In this document: piece by piece, positions 1-8,626 of the stretch
Position numbering within the stretch: position 1 is the first letter of the stretch
How the letters are laid out: each line of letters starts with the position of its first letter
Assembly (NCBI GenBank): GCA_946007445.1
Contig: CAMGAL010000064.1
Span: 1-9,354 of the forward strand
Reading direction: 5' to 3'
Length of the DNA: 9,354 bases
Source of the DNA: an uncultured Mediterranea sp.
GTDB taxonomy: Bacteria; Bacteroidota; Bacteroidia; Bacteroidales; Bacteroidaceae
The notes under the pieces: generated by a model
What the model was told of the DNA's origin: nothing
The model's database searches: none
What the model saw: the letters and a program-made list of their open reading frames with translations, nothing else
Program-made: the position numbers and the translations under genes

Positions 1-326
1 CGCACCAGCTAGGCTACATCACTCCCATAGCGGGCCTTCACTTCGTCGAGCGTGTGGGGAGTATCTTCCACCACATCGTGCAGGAAAGCCGCAATGATGG
101 GGTTGACGCCCAACTGCAATTCTTCAGCCACGATGCGCGCCACTGCCACAGGGTGTATAATGTAGGGTTCTCCACTTTTCCGCTTCTGTCCGCTGTGAGC
201 CTCGCGGGCAAATTCGAAAGCATCTTCTATGCGAGCCAGCTCTGCAGGGTCCACGCCCCGCCTGGCTAATGCGGACACCATTTCTTGCAGTTGTCCGTTC
301 AAGTATGCGTTATAGTCGCTCATCAT
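1..326 (-). CDS. RelA/SpoT-type (p)ppGpp enzyme, N-terminal HD domain, partial, with in-frame stop at the edge
   Basis: This is the start of an enzyme of the RelA/SpoT family, which makes or hydrolyses the alarmone (p)ppGpp in the stringent response. About 105 residues are visible. They contain the family signature HSGQKRKSGEPYIIHP and the metal-binding HD domain: His58 (IIHP), His83-Asp84 (LHD) and the Glu-Asp pair of VVED just after, all typical of the hydrolase domain. I chose the ATG at 326. A second ATG follows directly at 323, and an upstream TTG at 332 is possible but less likely. The frame meets TAG at 9-11, directly after DVA. The codons beyond it (L, V, then CG for probable Arg) still match the usual family continuation, so the stop may be a sequence error or a true nonsense mutation. 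The synthetase and regulatory domains lie outside the window. No promoter is visible in the 51 bases between this gene and the tRNA, so the two are probably co-transcribed. Confidence 0.85.
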
Positions 327-334
327 TCTCAATG

Positions 335-367
335 ATCAGCAGTTTTATTTCATGGTAAGTTGCTGAT
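335..367 (-). other. Inverted repeat between tRNA-Pro and the rel gene
   Basis: The sequence atcagca (335-341) is matched by its exact complement tgctgat (361-367). The stem can be extended inward by about four weaker pairs, including G-T wobbles. It lies between the tRNA 3' end and the rel start on the minus strand. There is no U-tract after it, so it could be a weak terminator, a processing site that releases the tRNA, or part of the rel leader. The function is inferred only. Confidence 0.3.
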
Positions 368-377
368 TCCCAATGTG

Positions 378-452
378 TCGGGGTAACGGGATTCGAACCC
401 ATGACCCCCTGCTCCCAAAGCAGGTGCGCTAACCGGACTGCGCTACACCCCG
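378..452 (-). tRNA. tRNA-Pro (anticodon TGG)
   Basis: Read on the minus strand, this 75-base stretch folds as a complete cloverleaf. The acceptor arm pairs CGGGGTG with TACCCCG and A is the discriminator base. The anticodon arm is CCTGC-TTTGGGA-GCAGG, giving anticodon TGG, which decodes proline CCA and probably the other CCN codons. The T arm carries the standard TTCGAAT loop. CCA is not encoded: the bases after the discriminator are CAC, so the 3' end must be added by tRNA nucleotidyltransferase. The gene has its own upstream promoter and is oriented towards the rel gene. Confidence 0.97.
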
Positions 453-484
453 AGTCGATGCGATACGTTTTTCGTAAAGCGATG

Positions 485-516
485 CAAAGGTAAGGACTAT
501 TTCTGATTTGGCCAAA
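485..516 (-). promoter_or_regulatory. Bacteroidetes-type promoter for tRNA-Pro (and probably rel)
   Basis: On the minus strand there is a TTTG (-33 box, 513-516), then exactly 20 bases, then TACCTTTG (-7 box, 485-492). This fits the primary sigma factor consensus of Bacteroides, TTTG-N19-21-TAnnTTTG. Transcription should start near 478, about 25 bases before the mature tRNA 5' end at 452. Confidence 0.75.
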
Positions 517-574
517 GTTTTGTGCTATTTTTCTTGATGCTTCCATTCGCTTGAAACCAAAATGGCGGATTTAG

Positions 575-2233
<1,659 letters not shown>

Positions 2234-2258
2234 AAACGGATAGAACGGAGAGAGAACT

Positions 2259-2504
2259 ATGAATTTGCATCTGAATATCGTATCGCCTGAGAAGCGGATT
2301 TTCGATGGCGATGTGGATAGCGTGACGTTGCCCGCCACCCTGGGCCGCTTTACCATTCTGCCTCATCATGCACCCATCGTTTCATCTTTGTCGCGAGGAA
2401 AAATCATTTTCCTCGTGGGAAACGAAGAACAGAGCGTAGAGATAGAAGGGGGAGTAGTGGATATGAGTGACAACCGGGTGGATGTCTGCGTAGAGATGGT
2501 ATAA
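2259..2504 (+). CDS. atpC: F1Fo ATP synthase subunit epsilon, short form
   Basis: This is the central-stalk subunit that sits on gamma at the c-ring. The 81-residue product covers only the N-terminal beta-sandwich domain. Visible family features are the opening LNIVSPEKRIFDGDVDSVTLP, the segment TLGRFTILPHHAPIVSSL, and the strand EIEGGVVDMSDNRVDV. The usual C-terminal pair of helices, about 50 residues in E. coli, is absent: the frame ends in TAA right after VEMV, and nothing downstream resembles the missing helices. The gene keeps a Shine-Dalgarno-like ggagag ahead of its ATG and fits tightly between neighbours, so it looks like a natural short form rather than a truncation. It should couple gamma to the c-ring but cannot carry out the helix-insertion type of ATPase inhibition. 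Confidence 0.95.
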   Translation: MNLHLNIVSPEKRIFDGDVDSVTLPATLGRFTILPHHAPIVSSLSRGKIIFLVGNEEQSVEIEGGVVDMSDNRVDVCVEMV

Positions 2505-2527
2505 ACGGACGCAATGGTAGGAGAGGT

Positions 2528-2914
2528 ATGAAGAACGAATCCCTGACGCGACGCTACATGTTGCTGCTGGCAGCACTCACGCTGGTGCTTGGCCTGGTGG
2601 CAGCCGCACTCTTCCACATATGGCCGGAAAGGGCTTTCGCCGACTATTGGCTGATACCCCTCTTTTTCCTGCTGTGTGGAAGGCTGACCATCGCTGCCTG
2701 CGAACAGTTCGCATCCCACCAACCGGCCCGGCGGGCTCAGATCTATCTGCTGGTCCGAGGCGTACGGATGGTGGTGGCCTGTGTGGCCGTGGCGGTCTAT
2801 GCCGTGGTGGCACGCCACAACTTGTTGCTGTTTGCACTGGCTTTCGTCATCAATTACCTCTTATACCTGGCTTTCGATACCTGGTTTTTCTCGAAGTATG
2901 AAACAAAGAAATGA
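2528..2914 (+). CDS. Four-helix membrane protein of the ATP synthase operon, AtpI-like by position
   Basis: The product is 128 residues and mostly hydrophobic. I see four likely membrane helices at about 10-31, 40-57, 73-95 and 98-120, with basic, Arg-rich loops (QPARRAQIY, VRGVR) between helices 2 and 3. It has a strong ribosome binding site (ggagagg just before the ATG) and ends one base before the chosen atpB start, so it is translated with the synthase. Its place before atpB corresponds to AtpI in many operons and to AtpR in N-type ATPases, proteins linked to c-ring assembly or to Mg2+ supply. I do not see enough sequence similarity to name it as either. Helix 2 holds a buried GR pair and helix 3 an Arg, which would be unusual for a simple anchor. 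The role in assembly is an inference from position. Confidence 0.85.
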   Translation: MKNESLTRRYMLLLAALTLVLGLVAAALFHIWPERAFADYWLIPLFFLLCGRLTIAACEQFASHQPARRAQIYLLVRGVRMVVACVAVAVYAVVARHNLLLFALAFVINYLLYLAFDTWFFSKYETKK

Positions 2915-2915
2915 T

Positions 2916-4025
2916 ATGAACGGATTGAAACATAAGAACTTCCGTATGATCCTGACGCTGCTTGTAGCGCTACTGATGCTCCCCGCCTCGGCGCGGGCAG
3001 ACGAACCGCAGGCTGCTGCCGAAGAGAAGGTGGATGTCAAGGAAATCGTATTCGGGCACATTGGCGATGCCTATGAGTGGCACATCACCACCTGGGGCGA
3101 ACACCATGTGACCATACCGCTGCCGGTCATTGTCTATAGCCCGACGACGGGATGGCATACGTTCCTCTCTTCGAAGCTGCATCATGGCAGTTACGAAGGC
3201 CTTTCGATAGCTCCCGAGGGCAGCCCCTATGAAGGCAAGCTGGTGGAGCACGATGCGCAAGGGGCTGAGGTCAGACCGTGGGATTTCTCCATCACTAAGA
3301 TCGCTTTTGCCTTGATGCTCAACAGTCTGCTGCTGGTCATCATCATCTTGGGGGTAGCCCGCTGGTACAAGCGCCATCCCGAGGGCACGCAGGCACCCAG
3401 AGGCTTTGTGGGGATGATGGAGATGTTCATCATGATGGTGAACGACGATATCATCAAGAGTTGTGTCGGGCCGAAGTACAAGAAGTTTGCACCCTATTTG
3501 CTGACGGCATTCTTCTTCATCTTCCTCAACAACCTCATGGGGCTGCTCCCCATCTTCCCCGGCGGTGCCAATGTAACGGGCAACATGGCCATCACCTTCG
3601 TGCTGGCTTTCTGCACGTTCTTGGCCGTCAACCTCTTCGGCAACAAGCATTACTGGAAGGACATCTTCTGGCCCGAGGTACCTTGGTGGCTCAAGGCTCC
3701 CGTGCCCATGATGCCGCTCATCGAGTTTTTCGGCATCCTGACCAAGCCTTTCGCCTTGATGCTCCGTCTGTTTGCCAATATGCTGGCGGGCCACATGGCC
3801 ATGCTGGTGCTGGTTTGTCTGGTGTTCATCTCGGCCAGCATGGGGCCTGTGCTCAATGCCGGGCTCAGTGTCACGTCAGTCTTCTTCAACATCTTCATGA
3901 ATGCGTTGGAGTTGCTGGTGGCTTTCCTGCAAGCCTATGTATTCACCATGCTGTCGGCTGTCTTCATTGGCTTGGCTCAAGAAGAGCCGCATCATGAACC
4001 TACGAATGAAATCAAAGAAATATAA
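2916..4025 (+). CDS. atpB: F1Fo ATP synthase subunit a
   Basis: This is the stator subunit of the membrane motor that provides the ion half-channels beside the c-ring. With the ATG at 2916 the product is 369 residues. It starts with a signal peptide (basic start, MILTLLVALLML core, probable cleavage after ASARA at residue 28). A soluble, probably periplasmic segment of about 95 residues follows, and then the first membrane helix near 128-147. The essential Arg is R284 in LMLRLFANMLAGH. His293 and Glu332 occupy the positions of E. coli Glu219 and His245, a swapped pair also seen in mitochondrial subunits. Gln339 matches the conserved Gln of the last helix. It is much longer than the 271 residues of E. 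coli because of the N-terminal region. An alternative ATG at 2898 would overlap the preceding gene by 17 bases; I preferred 2916 because it gives a better signal peptide. Confidence 0.95.
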   Translation: MNGLKHKNFRMILTLLVALLMLPASARADEPQAAAEEKVDVKEIVFGHIGDAYEWHITTWGEHHVTIPLPVIVYSPTTGWHTFLSSKLHHGSYEGLSIAPEGSPYEGKLVEHDAQGAEVRPWDFSITKIAFALMLNSLLLVIIILGVARWYKRHPEGTQAPRGFVGMMEMFIMMVNDDIIKSCVGPKYKKFAPYLLTAFFFIFLNNLMGLLPIFPGGANVTGNMAITFVLAFCTFLAVNLFGNKHYWKDIFWPEVPWWLKAPVPMMPLIEFFGILTKPFALMLRLFANMLAGHMAMLVLVCLVFISASMGPVLNAGLSVTSVFFNIFMNALELLVAFLQAYVFTMLSAVFIGLAQEEPHHEPTNEIKEI

Positions 4026-4047
4026 ATATTTAATCATTAAAAATTGA

Positions 4048-4314
<267 letters not shown>

Positions 4315-4348
4315 TAGCCTATCACTCATCTTTAATAACGAGCAAGTT

Positions 4349-4852
4349 ATGTCATTACTGATACCTGAAAGCGGACTTGTCTTCTGGATGCTGCTCTCTT
4401 TCGGTGTGGTATTTGCGGTGTTGGCCAAGTATGGCTTCCCCATCATCACGCAGATGGTGGAGGAGCGCAAGGCGTCCATCGACCGCTCGCTCGAAAATGC
4501 CCGGCAGGCCGATGAACGGCTGGCCCGGCTGAAGGTGGAGAGCGATGCCATCGTGGCCAATGCCGAAAAAGAGCAGGCACGCATCCTGCGTGAAGCCATG
4601 CAGGAGCGCGACCACATCATCGCACAGGCCCGCCAACAAGCAGAAGAGACGGTGCGCAAGGAGATGACCCTCATGCGCGAGCAGATGCAACGCGAGCGGG
4701 AAGAGGCCATTCGCGACATCCGCCGCCAGGTGGCGCTCCTCTCGGTCGAGATTGCCGAGAAGATTATCCGCCGTCGCCTCTCTGACGAGAAGGAACAGAT
4801 GGCGATGATTGACCGTATGCTCGATGAGGTAACCCAAAGAGAAACGAAGTAA
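4349..4852 (+). CDS. atpF: F1Fo ATP synthase subunit b
   Basis: This is the peripheral-stalk subunit that anchors the F1 head to subunit a. The 167-residue product has a single N-terminal membrane helix (about residues 9-32, around [20 protein letters not shown]). A long, highly charged helix follows from about 40 to 160, rich in Glu, Arg, Ala and Gln, as expected for the coiled-coil stalk. The C-terminal part ([17 protein letters not shown]) is the delta-binding region. I chose the ATG at 4349 (MSLLIPESG). The open frame runs back to 4259 inside atpE, but that extension is only a shadow of atpE. The spacing to atpE is 34 bases. Confidence 0.96.
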   Translation: MSLLIPESGLVFWMLLSFGVVFAVLAKYGFPIITQMVEERKASIDRSLENARQADERLARLKVESDAIVANAEKEQARILREAMQERDHIIAQARQQAEETVRKEMTLMREQMQREREEAIRDIRRQVALLSVEIAEKIIRRRLSDEKEQMAMIDRMLDEVTQRETK

Positions 4853-4865
4853 AAATCGAAGTGAC

Positions 4866-5426
4866 GTGGATATAGGAATCGTATCGGTGCGTTATGCCAA
4901 GGCCCTGATGGACTATGTGGGCAAGACCGGAGCCGAAGCACAGGTCTATGCAGAGATGGAGCAGCTGGAGCGTAGCTTCCGGCTTCATCCCCAGCTGGCC
5001 AGTGCGTTGGACAATCCGTTGCGCAGCCGTGAGGAGAAGCGGCAGCTGATTCTCTTGGCAGCCGTGGGCGAGGCTACTCCCAGCCAGGAGTTGGGCCGCT
5101 TCATCGACCTGCTGTTGCAGAACGGACGCGAAGCCATCCTGCGGTTTATAGCCCTCTCGTTTGCCGACCTCTACCGCAAGCGTCATCACATTGCAGTGGC
5201 CCGACTGACCACCGCTGTACCTGTCCGTCCGGAGATGGTGGAGCGTATCAGGCAGCGGGCTTCGAAGTTGCTTCATGCCACGATGGATGTGCAGACCGAG
5301 GTCAATCCGGCCATAGAGGGAGGCTTTGTATTCGACGTGAACGGCTATCGGCTCGATGCCAGTGTTGCCACCCAGTTGCAACGGGTCAGGCAGCAGTTTG
5401 TCGAGAAGAACCGGCGCGTAGTGTGA
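4866..5426 (+). CDS. atpH: F1Fo ATP synthase subunit delta
   Basis: This subunit joins the top of the F1 head (the alpha N-termini) to subunit b. The 186-residue product matches the family in length and layout: an N-terminal helical domain opening with VSVRYAKALMDYV, and a C-terminal domain with DLYRKRHHIAVARLTTAVPV and the conserved ending EVNPAIEGGFVFDVNGYRLDAS. It starts with GTG at 4866, since no in-frame ATG gives the full N-terminal domain; the protein would read MDIGIVSVRYAK. The gap after atpF is 13 bases. The presence of atpH marks this as a standard F-type enzyme, because N-type Na+ ATPase operons lack it. Confidence 0.95.
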   Translation: MDIGIVSVRYAKALMDYVGKTGAEAQVYAEMEQLERSFRLHPQLASALDNPLRSREEKRQLILLAAVGEATPSQELGRFIDLLLQNGREAILRFIALSFADLYRKRHHIAVARLTTAVPVRPEMVERIRQRASKLLHATMDVQTEVNPAIEGGFVFDVNGYRLDASVATQLQRVRQQFVEKNRRVV

Positions 5427-5456
5427 AATCTATTAAACTGAAAAACGAACAAGAAC

Positions 5457-7046
5457 ATGTTGTCAGAAAAAATAAAAGTTAGCGAGGTGTCGGACATCCT
5501 GAGCAAACAGCTGGAAGGCATCGGCGTGGAGGCACAGCTCGACGAGGTGGGCACGGTGTTGCAGGTTAGCGACGGCGTCGTGCGCATCTACGGACTGCAC
5601 AATGCCGAGGCCAACGAACTGCTGGAGTTTGACAACGGCATGATGGCCATTGTGATGAACCTCGAAGAGGACAATGTGGGTGCCGTGCTGTTGGGTCCGA
5701 CGGACCGCATCAAGGAGGGGTTCAGCGTGAAGCGCACCGGCCGCATCGCCTCCATCCGTGTGGGTGAAGGCATGTTGGGACGTGTCATTGATCCGCTGGG
5801 CACTCCGCTGGATGGGCGGGGGCCTATCAGCGGCGAGCTGTGTGAAATGCCGTTGGAGCGCAAGGCTCCCGGCGTCATCTATCGCCAGCCGGTGAACCAA
5901 CCGTTGCAGACCGGACTGAAGGCCGTGGATGCCATGATACCCATCGGTCGCGGGCAGCGTGAATTGATTATCGGCGACCGACAGACAGGCAAGACAGCCA
6001 TTGCCATCGACACCATCATCAACCAGCGCTCCAACTACGATGCCGGCGACCCCGTCTATTGCATCTATGTGGCTATCGGTCAGAAGGGCTCCACGGTGGC
6101 ATCCATCGTCAACACCCTGCGCGAGAGCGGTGCTATGGACTATACCATCGTGGTGGCCGCCACTGCCGGCGACCCTGCGGCCATGCAGTATTATGCTCCC
6201 TTTGCCGGTGCGGCTATCGGCGAGTATTTCCGCGATACCGGCCGCCATGCACTGCTGGTGTACGACGACCTGACCAAGCAGGCCGTTGCCTATCGTGAGG
6301 TGTCGCTTATCCTGCGTCGTCCCTCAGGCCGTGAAGCCTATCCGGGCGACATCTTCTACCTGCATAGCCGCTTGCTGGAGCGTGCAGCCAAGATCATCGG
6401 TCGGGTAGAGGTGGCCGAGCAGATGAACGACCTGCCCGATAGCTTGAAGGGCAAGGTCAAGGGAGGCGGTTCGCTCACCGCACTGCCCATCATCGAGACG
6501 CAGGCCGGCGACGTATCAGCCTATATCCCCACCAACGTCATCTCCATTACCGACGGACAGATCTTCCTCGATACCAACCTCTTCAACCAGGGCAACCGCC
6601 CCGCCATCGACGTGGGTATCTCCGTGAGCCGTGTGGGAGGTAATGCCCAGATTAAAGCCATGAAGAAGGTGGCCGGTACGTTGAAGATTGACCAGGCCCA
6701 GTATCGCGAGCTGGAGGCGTTCACCAAGTTCAGTGGCGATATGGATGCCGTGACGGCCCTGACCATCGACAAGGGACAGAAGAATACCCGCCTGCTGGTA
6801 CAGCCTCAGTACAGCCCCATGCCGGTGGAGAAGCAGATTGCCATTCTCTATTGCGGTACGCACGGACTGCTGCGCAATGTGCCGCTCGATAAGGTATCGG
6901 AGTTTGAACGCAACTTCCTCGATACGCTGGAGCGTAAGCATCGTGCCGATGTGCTGGATGTGCTGAAGGGTGGAGTCATCAACGACGAAGTTTGTGCCCT
7001 GCTGGAGCAGACCGCCCAGGCCACTGCCCAACTGATGAGTGAATAA
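5457..7046 (+). CDS. atpA: F1Fo ATP synthase subunit alpha
   Basis: This is the non-catalytic nucleotide-binding subunit of the F1 head. It alternates with beta and supplies an arginine to each catalytic site. The product is 529 residues, slightly longer than the 513 of E. coli. Landmarks are the N-terminal helix that meets delta ([18 protein letters not shown]), the beta-barrel domain, the Walker A loop GDRQTGKT (173-180, Lys179), the Walker B pair Asp270-Asp271 in [15 protein letters not shown], and the arginine finger Arg392 in [11 protein letters not shown]. The C-terminal helical domain runs to LMSE. The ATG at 5457 follows a 30-base A-rich gap after atpH. No insertion or missing residue stands out. 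Confidence 0.98.
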   Translation: MLSEKIKVSEVSDILSKQLEGIGVEAQLDEVGTVLQVSDGVVRIYGLHNAEANELLEFDNGMMAIVMNLEEDNVGAVLLGPTDRIKEGFSVKRTGRIASIRVGEGMLGRVIDPLGTPLDGRGPISGELCEMPLERKAPGVIYRQPVNQPLQTGLKAVDAMIPIGRGQRELIIGDRQTGKTAIAIDTIINQRSNYDAGDPVYCIYVAIGQKGSTVASIVNTLRESGAMDYTIVVAATAGDPAAMQYYAPFAGAAIGEYFRDTGRHALLVYDDLTKQAVAYREVSLILRRPSGREAYPGDIFYLHSRLLERAAKIIGRVEVAEQMNDLPDSLKGKVKGGGSLTALPIIETQAGDVSAYIPTNVISITDGQIFLDTNLFNQGNRPAIDVGISVSRVGGNAQIKAMKKVAGTLKIDQAQYRELEAFTKFSGDMDAVTALTIDKGQKNTRLLVQPQYSPMPVEKQIAILYCGTHGLLRNVPLDKVSEFERNFLDTLERKHRADVLDVLKGGVINDEVCALLEQTAQATAQLMSE

Positions 7047-7077
7047 TCATGTCGAACCGACCGAAAACTCATAGCGT

Positions 7078-7968
7078 ATGGCTTCATTGAAAGAGGTAAA
7101 GAACCGGATTGTCTCGGTGAAGAGCACCCGACAGATCACGTCGGCCATGAAGATGGTGGCGTCGGCCAAGTTGCATAAGGCCCAGTCGCGCATACAGGGC
7201 ATGTTGCCCTATCAGCAGCGGCTGGACGGCATCTTGTCCCATCTGCTGGGTGCTGCCACGCAGGTGAACTCTCCGTTTGTCGTGCCACCGGCCGAGGTAC
7301 ATCGGGTGGCGATTGCCGTATTTGCTTCCAACGGGTCGCTGTGTGGAGCGTTCAACTCCAACGTGGCCCGTCTGCTGGAGCAGGCTCTGCAGCCCTATCG
7401 TTCGCTTCCGAAAGAGAACGTACTGGTCTATGCGGTAGGCAAGAAGGCCGAAGAGGCTGCGCGTAAGTTGGGCTATCCCTCGCAGGGCAGCTACCAAGCC
7501 TTGGCCGACAAGCCCGATGTGGCCGGAGCCTACGCCCTGGCCCGTCAGTTGCAGGACGATTTTGTCCGCGCACGGGTGGACCGGGTGGAACTGGTGTATC
7601 ATCATTTCAAGTCGATGGGTTCGCAGGTCCTCACGCATGAGACCTATCTGCCTTTCGACTTGGCAGCTCGTTCTGCAGATGCATCCTCGGATGCAATCTC
7701 GGCGAAGGGGTACTACAAGGATTATATCGTGGAACCTTCGGTTGAAGAATTGATTGCTACCCTGCTTCCCAAGGTGCTGAGCCAGAAGATTTATACCGTA
7801 TTGCTCGACAGCAACGCTTCCGAGCACGCAGCCCGCACCATGGCCATGCAGACCGCTACCGACAATGCCAACGACCTGATACAGGAGTTGACCAAGCAGT
7901 ACAACAAGAGCCGTCAGCAAGCCATTACCAATGAGTTGCTGGACATTGTGGGAGGAAGCATGAAATAG
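7078..7968 (+). CDS. atpG: F1Fo ATP synthase subunit gamma
   Basis: This is the rotating central shaft that drives conformational change in the beta subunits. The 296-residue product begins with the family N-terminal helix (MASLKEVKNRIVSVKSTRQI, then TSAMKMVASAKLHKA). It has the Rossmann-like middle domain with FASNGSLCGAFNSNVARL, and ends with the conserved C-terminal helix, MAMQTATDNANDLIQEL through YNKSRQQAITNELLDIVGG. The ATG at 7078 is 31 bases after atpA. It is the last gene of the operon. A short convergent junction separates it from a minus-strand gene. The length agrees with other bacterial gamma subunits (about 285-300). Confidence 0.98.
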   Translation: MASLKEVKNRIVSVKSTRQITSAMKMVASAKLHKAQSRIQGMLPYQQRLDGILSHLLGAATQVNSPFVVPPAEVHRVAIAVFASNGSLCGAFNSNVARLLEQALQPYRSLPKENVLVYAVGKKAEEAARKLGYPSQGSYQALADKPDVAGAYALARQLQDDFVRARVDRVELVYHHFKSMGSQVLTHETYLPFDLAARSADASSDAISAKGYYKDYIVEPSVEELIATLLPKVLSQKIYTVLLDSNASEHAARTMAMQTATDNANDLIQELTKQYNKSRQQAITNELLDIVGGSMK

Positions 7969-8002
7969 CTACGAGCTACAACTGACAAGCTACGAGTGGC
8001 GA
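7968..8002 (+). repeat. Degenerate heptamer tandem repeat, about five units
   Basis: From the last base of the atpG stop codon the sequence can be cut into seven-base units: gctacga, gctacaa, ctgacaa, gctacga, gtggcga. Units 1 and 4 are identical, unit 2 differs from them by one base, and units 3 and 5 are more diverged. The consensus is GCTACRA. It fills most of the gap between the convergent genes. I recall similar GCTAC-type runs between genes in Bacteroides, but could not check this. Confidence 0.5.
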
Positions 8003-8021
8003 GGGTCAGTGCCTCTCCACT
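7995..8021. terminator. Possible hairpin terminator between convergent genes
   Basis: AGTGG (7995-7999) pairs with CCACT (8017-8021) and GAGG (8001-8004) pairs with CCTC (8012-8015). There is one mismatch between them and a seven-base loop. It lies at the junction of atpG and the minus-strand gene, and the stop codon of the latter is in the loop. No U-tract follows on either strand, so a terminator role is only suggested by the position. Confidence 0.35.
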
Positions 8022-8560
8022 TCGAAACGGATACCGAAGGCGCCGTTGGACGATTTCAGTTCAAAGGCGCCTTTATACATGTTCCGCTCCCAAGGCAGGG
8101 CGGAGTGGGAAGGGATGCGCCATCCCTCCTTATTATACTGCCCGTAGGTGGTAATCCGCATACCATTCTTCAGCTGGAAGGTGCTGCTCTGCAGGGTGGT
8201 GGTGCCTGAGTTCCAAAAGCCGTAGCCGGTGCTCCATGTGGCGGTACCATAGCTTTGTGAGGCAGGCAGGGCAAACAGGCGGTTGTAATCCTTCACCTGG
8301 CTATTCGAAGCAGATGCATGGTACAGGAAACTGAGGTCTTGTGTCGCATCGGGGATTTGCAGCGAAAATCGGGGTAGGATAGGGGCTTCCCGGTTGAGTA
8401 TGCTGCCCATGTCCAGCAGATAGCCTCCATACTCCCTGACGTCTTCACCCATCACGGCACGCTGCAGGGCCAGGGTATCGATGTGTTCCCTCTCCTGGGC
8501 GTGGAGCATCCCGCCGCCGATGAAGGTGGTCAGAATCAGTATCGTCGTGCGTAGTTTCAT
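8006..8560 (-). CDS. Small exported protein of unknown function
   Basis: I do not recognise this 184-residue protein. It opens with a clear signal peptide: MKLR, then a hydrophobic core (TTILILTTFIGGGML), and a likely cleavage site after HAQ near residue 22. The mature part starts with a helical-looking segment (DTLALQRAVMGEDVREYGGYLLDMG) and then becomes rich in Ser, Thr, Gly, Tyr and Trp. Its last third alternates polar and hydrophobic residues with Gly turns (TYGQYNKEGWRIP, MYKGAFELKSSNGAFGIRFEVER), suggesting beta strands of a periplasmic or outer-membrane protein. It is too short for a large barrel. There is no Cys at the cleavage site, so it is not a lipoprotein. It runs the same way as glyA, 66 bases downstream of it, with a hairpin between, and no separate promoter is evident. 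Its tail meets atpG head-on. Confidence 0.85.
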   Translation of the reverse strand: MKLRTTILILTTFIGGGMLHAQEREHIDTLALQRAVMGEDVREYGGYLLDMGSILNREAPILPRFSLQIPDATQDLSFLYHASASNSQVKDYNRLFALPASQSYGTATWSTGYGFWNSGTTTLQSSTFQLKNGMRITTYGQYNKEGWRIPSHSALPWERNMYKGAFELKSSNGAFGIRFEVERH

Positions 8561-8575
8561 GCCTTTATATGGAAG

Positions 8576-8608
8576 TCATGCCGAGCGGATCCACTCCACT
8601 CGGCATGA
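8576..8608. terminator. Perfect 10-bp inverted repeat downstream of glyA, candidate terminator
   Basis: TCATGCCGAG (8576-8585) is the exact reverse complement of CTCGGCATGA (8599-8608), with a 13-base loop. It starts 18 bases beyond the glyA stop codon in the direction of transcription and ends 15 bases before the ATG of the exported protein. No strong U-tract follows on the minus strand, so it could instead be an mRNA-processing or stability hairpin within a glyA transcript that also carries the next gene. Confidence 0.5.
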
Positions 8609-8626
8609 TCTGTTGTTGACTGATAG

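Noticed and set aside
310..546. A 78-codon minus-strand frame across the tRNA region
   Set aside because: It contains the whole tRNA-Pro and its promoter; the tRNA explains the sequence.
2781..2915. A 45-codon extension of AtpB inside the preceding gene
   Set aside because: It is an out-of-frame reading of the upstream membrane protein with a Trp- and Cys-rich composition. The signal peptide begins properly at 2916.
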